Part shown: piece after piece, positions 1 to 6,226 of the stretch
Layout of the letters: every line of letters starts with the position of its first letter
Numbering within the stretch: the stretch's first letter is position 1
From: Pseudomonadota bacterium
GTDB lineage: Bacteria; Pseudomonadota; Gammaproteobacteria; Steroidobacterales; Steroidobacteraceae
NCBI GenBank assembly: GCA_003242495.1
Contig: QGUO01000223.1
Coordinates: forward strand, 1-6,226
Direction: 5' to 3'
Length of the DNA: 6,226 nucleotides
The notes under the pieces: model-generated
Databases searched by the model: none
Told to the model about the DNA's origin: nothing
The model's input: only the letters and a program-made list of their open reading frames with translations
Position numbers and translations under genes: made by a program

Positions 1-211
1 CATCCGTGGGCGTGGACTGGTCCATGGTGGCGAGGGTGCGATCCGTGCGCCGCACCTTCAGGCCCTTGGCTCTCATCTGCCTTCACGCCTGCCTCTCTTT
101 TTCCTCGTGCCCCCCCTCCGTGTCGATGTACAGCACCGCAGGCGTATCGGCGGTTTCCGCGACGACCTCGTGCTGCTCCCAGACTTTCTCGAACAGTGTT
201 TTGGGTTTCAT
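1..211 (-). pseudogene. leuC: leuC 5' end (3-isopropylmalate dehydratase large subunit), partial, broken by an in-frame TGA
   Basis: This is the N-terminal part of the large subunit of isopropylmalate isomerase, the aconitase-family [4Fe-4S] enzyme that acts with LeuD to interconvert 2- and 3-isopropylmalate in leucine synthesis. Reading from the ATG at 211, it begins MKPKTLFEKV and continues through TPAVLYID, both typical of LeuC. After a bad stretch it resumes in the same frame with RAKGL and TLATMDQSTPT (residues 47-69). Between these, residues 32-46 should carry the conserved HLVHEVTSPQAF block. Only the HE and QA pairs survive, at their correct spacing, and codon 43 is TGA (85-83). The length from YID to the ATMD motif matches E. 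coli LeuC exactly, so there is no indel. The active-site His after ATMD is Gln65. No clear ribosome binding site precedes the start. A restart at the ATG at 76 is possible but would lose 45 residues. The family call is firm. Whether the gene is truly dead or the sequence is wrong cannot be settled here. Confidence 0.85.
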
Positions 212-236
212 CCAGTCCGTTACCGACTCGTCAATA

Positions 237-249
237 CTTGCCGGGCAAG
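237..249. repeat. short palindrome in the ilvE-leuC spacer
   Basis: CTTGCC-G-GGCAAG is a 13-bp palindrome with 6-bp arms, lying in the 72-nt gap between the ilvE stop and the leuC start. No T-run follows it on the minus strand, so it is not an intrinsic terminator. It could be an RNA hairpin or a processing or pausing element, or chance in GC-rich DNA. Nothing else was recognised in this gap. Confidence 0.3.
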
Positions 250-283
250 GATCCGCGCCCGACGGCGGAGCGGCGGCGGCCCC

Positions 284-1243
284 TCAGGAACCGGTGGCCG
301 CCGTGTCGTCCGCGACCTGGCAGGGCTCGAGCCAGCCCCACTTGTCCGGGGTCTTGCCGCTGAACAGGCCGAAGAATGCGGACTGCAGCGCCTCGGTCAC
401 CGGGCCGCGACGCCCGCTGCCGATGGTGATGCGGTCCACCGAGCGCACCGGCGTGATCTCCGCGGCCGTGCCGGTGAGGAAGATCTCGTCGGCGATGTAC
501 AGAAACTCGCGCGGAATGGCCTGCTCGACCACTTCGAAGCCGTGCTCGCGCGCCAGGGTCACGACGGTGTCGCGGGTGATGCCTTGCAGGATCGAGTTCG
601 CCAGGGCAGGGGTATAGATGACCCCGTCGCGCACGACGAACAGGTTCTCGCCGGCGCCCTCGCTGACGCTGCCGTCGATGCCGAGGCCCAGGCCCTCGGC
701 GAAGCCGTTGCGCTTGGCCTCCATGCTGATGAGCTGGCTTGACAGGTAGTTGCCGGCGGCCTTGCCGAGCGCCGGAATGGTGTTCGGCGCGACGCGCTGC
801 CAGGAGGAGACGCACACGTCGATGCCGTTCTGCAGCCCCTCCGCGCCCAGGTAGGCGCCCCATTCGAAGGCGGCGATCACGGTGTCCACCGGTGGCGGAT
901 TGGCCGGCGCCACGCCGATCTCGCCGTAGCTGCGGAACGCGAACGGCCGCAGGTAGGCGCCGCTGGTGAGCTCGTTGGCGAGCACGATCTCGCGGCAGGC
1001 GGCGTTGATCTCCTCCGGGGTATAGGGAATCTCGATGCGATAGATCTTTGCCGAATCGAACAGCCGGCGCGTGTGGTCACGCAGGCGGAAGATGACCGGG
1101 CCGCGGGGCGTCGCGTAGGCGCGCTCGCCCTCGAAAACGGTCGACCCGTAGTGCAGTGCGTGCGCCAGGACGTGAACGGTCGCTTTCTCCCAGGGCACGA
1201 GCTGACCGTTGTACCAGATGTATTTCGCGGCCTTGATGGGCAT
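284..1243 (-). CDS. ilvE: branched-chain amino acid aminotransferase (IlvE)
   Basis: This is a cytoplasmic PLP enzyme that transfers the amino group between glutamate and the 2-oxo acids of leucine, isoleucine and valine, the last step of all three pathways (EC 2.6.1.42). The 319-residue product is close to E. coli IlvE (309) and collinear with it. Visible family marks are YIWYNGQ near the N-terminus, HYGSTVFEGERAY (31-43), Arg60 in TRRLFDSAKIYR (PLP phosphate side), and APNTIPALGKAAGNYLSSQL, where Lys161 aligns with the Schiff-base lysine of the E. coli enzyme. SEGAGENLF (194-202) and TGTAAEITPVRSVD (257-270) follow, and FFGLFSGKTPDKWGWL ends the fold. D-amino acid transaminase and aminodeoxychorismate lyase share this fold, but the WGAYLG and TAAEITPVRSVD segments favour the branched-chain enzyme. 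The ATG is preceded by AAGGAG at a 7-nt spacing. It sits 43 nt after leuA and 72 nt before leuC, consistent with one transcript. No defect was seen. Confidence 0.97.
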   Translation of the reverse strand: MPIKAAKYIWYNGQLVPWEKATVHVLAHALHYGSTVFEGERAYATPRGPVIFRLRDHTRRLFDSAKIYRIEIPYTPEEINAACREIVLANELTSGAYLRPFAFRSYGEIGVAPANPPPVDTVIAAFEWGAYLGAEGLQNGIDVCVSSWQRVAPNTIPALGKAAGNYLSSQLISMEAKRNGFAEGLGLGIDGSVSEGAGENLFVVRDGVIYTPALANSILQGITRDTVVTLAREHGFEVVEQAIPREFLYIADEIFLTGTAAEITPVRSVDRITIGSGRRGPVTEALQSAFFGLFSGKTPDKWGWLEPCQVADDTAATGS

Positions 1244-1250
1244 GGTAGGG

Positions 1251-1256
1251 CTCCTT
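1251..1256 (-). promoter_or_regulatory. ribosome binding site of ilvE
   Basis: AAGGAG on the minus strand lies 7 nt upstream of the ATG at 1243 and fixes that start. It is the end of the second copy of a 9-nt direct repeat (AGCACAAGG, 1253-1261 and 1264-1272, period 11 nt) in the leuA-ilvE spacer. The first copy reads AAGGC and is not a good binding site. Confidence 0.85.
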
Positions 1257-1286
1257 GTGCTTGCCTTGTGCTGCGTCGCCCTGCAG

Positions 1287-2885
<1,599 letters not shown>

Positions 2886-2894
2886 GACTGGATA

Positions 2895-2899
2895 CTCCT
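2895..2899 (-). promoter_or_regulatory. ribosome binding site deciding the GTG start of leuA
   Basis: AGGAG (within GAGAGGAG, 2902-2895 on the minus strand) is 9 nt upstream of the GTG at 2885. It lies in the 29-nt gap after the ilvC stop. The next in-frame upstream start, ATG at 3047, would put 163 bases inside ilvC and has no family support, so this site decides the start. Confidence 0.8.
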
Positions 2900-2914
2900 C
2901 TCGATCGGACGCTA

Positions 2915-3910
<996 letters not shown>

Positions 3911-3915
3911 GTGCG

Positions 3916-3921
3916 CTCCTC
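3916..3921 (-). promoter_or_regulatory. ribosome binding site of ilvC
   Basis: GAGGAG on the minus strand lies 5 nt before the ATG at 3910. It begins 18 nt after the end of the T-run of the upstream terminator, so transcripts ending at that terminator lack it. Confidence 0.85.
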
Positions 3922-3939
3922 GAGCGTTCTATCGTTTGC

Positions 3940-3981
3940 AAAACAAAGAACCCCGCCGCGGCCCGAGCCGGTGCGGGGTTC
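3940..3981 (-). terminator. intrinsic terminator in the ilvC leader, probable attenuator
   Basis: On the minus strand GAACCCCGC (3981-3973) pairs perfectly with GCGGGGTTC (3956-3948), 9 bp. Inside is a further 4-bp stem CGGC/GCCG with a TCGG loop, separated by a 2-by-2 internal loop. The hairpin is followed at once by TTTGTTTTG (3947-3939), a standard U-rich release tract. The tract ends 29 nt before the ilvC ATG. The plus-strand reading has no T-run, so the terminator acts on transcripts heading into ilvC. Because the next gene upstream, ilvD, points the other way, no other gene obviously needs ending here, so control of the ilvC operon by attenuation is the natural reading. The terminator is seen directly; the regulatory role is inferred. 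Confidence 0.85.
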
Positions 3982-4150
3982 GTCGAGATCTCCCGACGCA
4001 TGCGCCGAGCCGCCCGCCATCCCGCCGACCGTGGCGGCTGCGCGCTCCCTGAAATCATGCGGCCGCTGTCGTGCAGCGTCGGCAGGCTTGAGCTGGATCA
4101 GCGCTTACCCTGGTTCAGAGGCCCGACCCCGACTCCAAGGGCCCGGCAGC

Positions 4151-4225
4151 TCAGACGTGCTCCGCTTCTCCCCGCGCGAGGCGCCGGCGTCCCGGTACCG
4201 AAGTGACCGGAGTGCATACTACCAT
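4151..4225 (-). CDS. weak candidate leader peptide of the ilvC operon (24 codons)
   Basis: This short frame begins MVVCTPVTSV and ends in Arg/Glu-rich sequence before TGA. Four of its first ten residues are Val, three written GTA, a codon expected to be uncommon in DNA this GC-rich. Leader peptides of valine and isoleucine operons carry runs of regulatory codons, so it deserves mention. Against it, there is no Shine-Dalgarno sequence, the Val codons are not consecutive, and the terminator begins 170 nt downstream, farther than in known attenuators. Codons 18-20 contain GCGGGG (4175-4170), which could pair with CCCCGC (3978-3973) in the terminator 5' arm. It may well be chance. Confidence 0.15.
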   Translation of the reverse strand: MVVCTPVTSVPGRRRLARGEAEHV

Positions 4226-4238
4226 CGCGTCGGATACC

Positions 4239-4257
4239 GAGCGCCCGCGGGGCGCTC
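4239..4257. repeat. perfect hairpin 1 in the ilvC-ilvD intergenic region
   Basis: GAGCGCCC-GCG-GGGCGCTC has 8-bp perfect arms and a 3-nt loop, readable on either strand. No T-run follows on either side, so it is not an intrinsic terminator. It is 2 nt from hairpin 2. Its arm GGCGCTC recurs at 4275-4281, giving an alternative partner for GAGCGCC. In RNA it would be very stable; as DNA it could be a protein site. Its role is unknown. Confidence 0.6.
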
Positions 4258-4259
4258 TC

Positions 4260-4279
4260 GCGCCGGCGTATGCCGGCGC
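4260..4279. repeat. perfect hairpin 2 in the ilvC-ilvD intergenic region
   Basis: GCGCCGGC-GTAT-GCCGGCGC has 8-bp perfect arms around a 4-nt loop. The 10-mer GCGCCGGCGT that starts it recurs at 4181-4190, so in a minus-strand transcript the arm at 4279-4272 could pair with either copy. No T-run follows. With hairpin 1 it makes a block of two stems in 41 nt, within the presumed ilvC leader. Confidence 0.6.
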
Positions 4280-4397
4280 TCGCCGATCGCAACCGGCTGC
4301 CGGTGTCCGCTGTCCATGTCGATGACATGAGCCAGCCCATGTCCATGCCGGGGAGCGGTCCTCGACTTCTAAGGAGACGTGAGACCGTCTGATAAAT

Positions 4398-4417
4398 CAT
4401 GTGGATGGCACCACATG
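4398..4417. promoter_or_regulatory. 20-bp inverted repeat, candidate operator
   Basis: CATGTGG-ATGGCA-CCACATG is a perfect dyad with 7-bp arms and a 6-bp centre. It lies between the divergent genes, beside an AT-rich pocket (GATAAATC) and downstream of a minus-strand TTGACA box, so a bound dimer would cover the expected -10 region. GTGGAT in the left half recurs 20 bp away at 4421-4426, about two helical turns. The symmetry is certain; binding by a regulator is inferred, and no specific regulator family can be named. Confidence 0.45.
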
Positions 4418-4434
4418 GCCGTGGATCTTGTCAA
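4405..4434 (-). promoter_or_regulatory. possible sigma70-type promoter for the ilvC operon
   Basis: The minus strand has a consensus -35 box TTGACA (4434-4429). At an 18-nt spacing the -10 position reads TGCCAT (4410-4405), matching TATAAT at only three bases, so the promoter is weak on paper or needs an activator. The candidate -10 falls inside the inverted repeat at 4398-4417. Transcription from here would produce a leader of roughly 490 nt that includes all the hairpins and the terminator before ilvC. Confidence 0.3.
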
Positions 4435-4515
4435 TCCCTGGCGGGTCGTGCGCCGCGCGCGCATGCCTGCACGGATGCCGCGCGGATGTGGACGGGCAGG
4501 GAAGGGGGCGTGTAA

Positions 4516-4522
4516 AAGGAAG
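4516..4522 (+). promoter_or_regulatory. Shine-Dalgarno-like site bearing on the ilvD start
   Basis: AAGGAAG lies 9 nt before an in-frame ATG at 4532 and 18 nt before another at 4541. It is the only good purine tract near the ilvD start. No such site precedes the ATG at 4595, which family length favours. If this site is used, IlvD gains 18-21 N-terminal residues rich in Arg and Cys. Confidence 0.4.
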
Positions 4523-4594
4523 TTCCGCGGCATGCGCTGCATGCGTTCGCAGCCGGTGACTCGCAAGCTTCTCTCGCCCACGATCCGCGCGCCA

Positions 4595-6226
4595 ATGACC
4601 AGACGGACGACCGGCAAGCCTTCCCCATCCGCGAGCCCCGACCCGCGCCGCTATTCCAGGGAAATCGTCGACGGCGTCAAGCAGGCACCGAGCCGCGCCA
4701 TGCTGCGCGCCGTCGGCTATCGGGAGGCCGACTTCCGCAAACCGTCCATCGGCATCGCCTCCACCTGGAGCAATCTCACGCCGTGCAACATGCATATCGA
4801 CCGGCTGGCGCGCGCCGCCGCGGCGGCGGCCGATCGCGCGGGGGGCAAGAGCACCACATTCGGCACCATCACGGTGTCCGACGGTGTCTCGAACGGCACG
4901 CCCGGCATGCGCTATTCGCTGGTTTCCCGCGAGGTGATCGCCGACTCCATCGAGACCGTCGCGGGCGCGCAGGGCTTCGATGGCATCGTCGCCATCGGCG
5001 GCTGCGACAAGAACATGCCGGGCTGCATGATGGCGCTCGCGCGGCTCGATCGCCCGTCGGTGTTCGTCTACGGCGGCACCATCCGTCCGGGCAAGCAGCG
5101 GCGCGACATCATCTCGGTGTTCGAGGCCGTCGGCGCGCATGCCAGCGGTCTGCTGAGCGAACGCGCGCTGCGCGAGGTGGAGCGCACCGCCATTCCGGGC
5201 CCGGGCAGCTGCGGCGGCATGTACACCGCCAACACCATGGCGTCGGCCATCGAGGCACTCGGCATGAGCCTGCCGAACAGCTCCGCCCAGGAGGCCGTCT
5301 CCCGCAACAAGCTCGAGGACTGCCGCGCCGCCGGCCGCGCGGTGGTGCGGCTCGTCAAACGCGGCATCCTGCCGTCGCACATTCTCACCCGCGAGGCCTT
5401 CGAGAACGCCATCACGGTGGCCATCGCGCTCGCCGGCTCGACCAATCTGGTGCTGCACCTGCTGGCCATCGCGCACACTGCCGGCGTGCCGCTCGCGCTC
5501 GACGATTTCACGCACATCGGCCGGCGTGTGCCGGTGCTCGCCGATCTGCGGCCGAGCGGACGTTATGCGATGTCGGAGCTGATCAGGATCGGAGGCATCC
5601 GGCCGCTCATGAAAATGCTGCTTGCCGAGGGGCTGCTGCACGGCGACTGCCTGACGGTGACCGGCAAGACCCTGGCGCAGAACCTGCGTGGCGTGCAGCC
5701 GTATCCCAAGAACCAGGACATCGTTCGCCCGTTCTCCGATCCCATCAAGCCCGAGAGCCACCTGGTCGTGCTCTATGGCAATCTCGCCCCCGAGGGCGCT
5801 GTTGCCAAGCTCACCGGCAAGGAAGGGCTGCGCTTCAGCGGCCGGGCGCGTGTCTTCGACGGCGAGGAGCCGGCGCTGCAGGCCATCCTCGACGGCATGG
5901 TCGCCGTCGGTGACGTGGTGGTGATCCGCTACGAGGGGCCCAAGGGCGGACCCGGGATGCGCGAGATGCTGAGCCCGACGAGCGCCATCGCGGGACGAGG
6001 ACTCGCGGGCGAGGTGGCCTTGATCACGGACGGGCGTTTCTCCGGCGGCAGCCACGGATTCGTGGTGGGGCACATCGCGCCCGAGGCGGCGGTGGGCGGG
6101 CCCATCGCCCTGGTCGAGGATGGCGACGAGATCACCATCGACGCCGGGACACGCGCGATCCACCTCGGGGTGTCCGCCGACGCGCTCGCCGAGCGCCGGG
6201 CGGCCTGGCGCCCGCGCGAGCCGTTC
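4595..6226 (+). CDS. ilvD: dihydroxy-acid dehydratase (IlvD), C-terminus beyond the window
   Basis: This Fe-S enzyme dehydrates 2,3-dihydroxyisovalerate and 2,3-dihydroxy-3-methylvalerate to the 2-oxo acids that IlvE transaminates (EC 4.2.1.9). The frame is open to the last base, giving 544 residues; about 25 more are expected. It belongs to the shorter IlvD group rather than the E. coli form. The three cluster cysteines are Cys64 (LTPCNMHI), Cys137 (IGGCDKNMPG) and Cys206 (GPGSCGGMYTANTM), the set found in [2Fe-2S] dehydratases. Lys139 next to Cys137, Asp96 in TVSDG, Glu447 in RYEGPKGGPGMREML and Ser483 in ITDGRFSGGSHG are the conserved metal and active-site region. HTAGVPLALDDF and YGNLAPEGAVAK are also typical. 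Sugar-acid dehydratases (Edd, xylonate/gluconate) are related, but the close match and the neighbours favour IlvD. The start is uncertain: 4595 fits the family length, 4532 or 4541 fit the ribosome binding site, and the frame is open from 4373. It diverges from the ilvC operon. Confidence 0.95.
   Translation, partial: MTRRTTGKPSPSASPDPRRYSREIVDGVKQAPSRAMLRAVGYREADFRKPSIGIASTWSNLTPCNMHIDRLARAAAAAADRAGGKSTTFGTITVSDGVSNGTPGMRYSLVSREVIADSIETVAGAQGFDGIVAIGGCDKNMPGCMMALARLDRPSVFVYGGTIRPGKQRRDIISVFEAVGAHASGLLSERALREVERTAIPGPGSCGGMYTANTMASAIEALGMSLPNSSAQEAVSRNKLEDCRAAGRAVVRLVKRGILPSHILTREAFENAITVAIALAGSTNLVLHLLAIAHTAGVPLALDDFTHIGRRVPVLADLRPSGRYAMSELIRIGGIRPLMKMLLAEGLLHGDCLTVTGKTLAQNLRGVQPYPKNQDIVRPFSDPIKPESHLVVLYGNLAPEGAVAKLTGKEGLRFSGRARVFDGEEPALQAILDGMVAVGDVVVIRYEGPKGGPGMREMLSPTSAIAGRGLAGEVALITDGRFSGGSHGFVVGHIAPEAAVGGPIALVEDGDEITIDAGTRAIHLGVSADALAERRAAWRPREPF

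Larger units (their letters stand above)
3911..4594. other. divergent regulatory region between ilvC and ilvD
   Basis: This 684-nt stretch separates the ilvC operon (minus) from ilvD (plus) and holds no recognisable conserved protein. It contains, from right to left: a possible ilvD ribosome binding site (4516-4522); a TTGACA box on the minus strand (4434-4429); a perfect inverted repeat (4398-4417); an AT-rich GATAAATC pocket (4391-4398); a small AGACG-N6-CGTCT repeat (4375-4390); two back-to-back hairpins (4239-4279); a weak 24-codon reading frame (4225-4151, minus); a small CGCTG-N5-CAGCG hairpin (4064-4078); a GCC-rich stretch at 4005-4039 with overlapping CCGCC and GGCGG arms; and an intrinsic terminator pointing at ilvC (3981-3940). 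If the TTGACA box is the real promoter, the ilvC leader would be near 490 nt, unusually long. I saw no T-box, no known riboswitch core and no leader peptide rich in Leu/Ile/Val of the enteric kind. Confidence 0.7.

Noticed and set aside
83..85. Programmed read-through or selenocysteine at the leuC TGA
   Set aside because: The whole surrounding block has lost its conserved residues and not only this codon, and LeuC is not a selenoprotein family.
71..118. Diversity-generating retroelement target
   Set aside because: That process changes adenines at scattered template positions in a gene's 3' part. Here changes are pyrimidine-to-purine at a gene's 5' end, and no reverse transcriptase or template repeat is present.
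3982..4400. T-box or classical Leu/Ile/Val leader peptide before ilvC
   Set aside because: I found no T-box consensus core and no run of Leu, Ile or Val codons. The 101-codon frame from 4400 has no such run and no convincing binding site.
4098..4400. Small protein of 100 residues on the minus strand in the intergenic region
   Set aside because: Composition is Arg/Gly/Ser-rich and follows the local GC-rich hairpins, no Shine-Dalgarno sequence precedes it, and no motif is recognisable.
4397..6163. Open frame of 588 codons on the minus strand antisense to ilvD
   Set aside because: It lies opposite the ilvD codons, its translation is a low-complexity Arg/Ala/Gly/His-rich mix with no family motif, and long antisense frames are common in GC-rich genes.

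Overview
This window carries branched-chain amino acid biosynthesis genes from a GC-rich bacterium. The proteins look most like those of a proteobacterium (class I ketol-acid reductoisomerase, short [2Fe-2S]-type dihydroxy-acid dehydratase, fold-IV aminotransferase). That placement is an impression from sequence motifs and was not tested; other GC-rich phyla such as Acidobacteria remain possible. No tRNA or rRNA gene, CRISPR array, insertion sequence or phage gene was seen.

Layout. On the minus strand, read from right to left, are ilvC (3910-2915), leuA (2885-1287), ilvE (1243-284) and the 5' end of leuC (211-1, running off the left edge). The gaps are 29, 43 and 72 nt. The first three genes have clear Shine-Dalgarno sequences, so this looks like one operon. 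ilvD lies on the plus strand from about 4595, diverging from ilvC, and runs off the right edge with an estimated 25 codons missing. It has no stop codon inside the window and is easy to miss for that reason. Between ilvC and ilvD is a 684-nt region without an established gene but rich in symmetry. It holds a 20-bp perfect inverted repeat beside a TTGACA box, two adjacent 8-bp-stem hairpins, and an intrinsic terminator 29 nt before the ilvC start codon.

Pathway. IlvC and IlvD catalyse the second and third common steps to valine and isoleucine. LeuA and LeuC act in the leucine branch, and IlvE performs the final transamination for all three amino acids. Acetolactate synthase (ilvB/ilvN), leuB and leuD are absent here; leuD and leuB may follow leuC to the left.

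Points to revisit. First, the leuC reading frame is wrecked over about 48 bases by a length-preserving, strongly strand-biased set of substitutions that creates an in-frame TGA. A conserved active-site His is also changed to Gln. This looks more like a sequence error than natural decay, but as given leuC is broken. Second, the terminator in the ilvC leader is a good candidate for transcription attenuation of the operon, although the sensing part of the leader is not obvious. I found no convincing wholly new system: the genes are ordinary, and the unexplained structure is in the leader region and in leuC.
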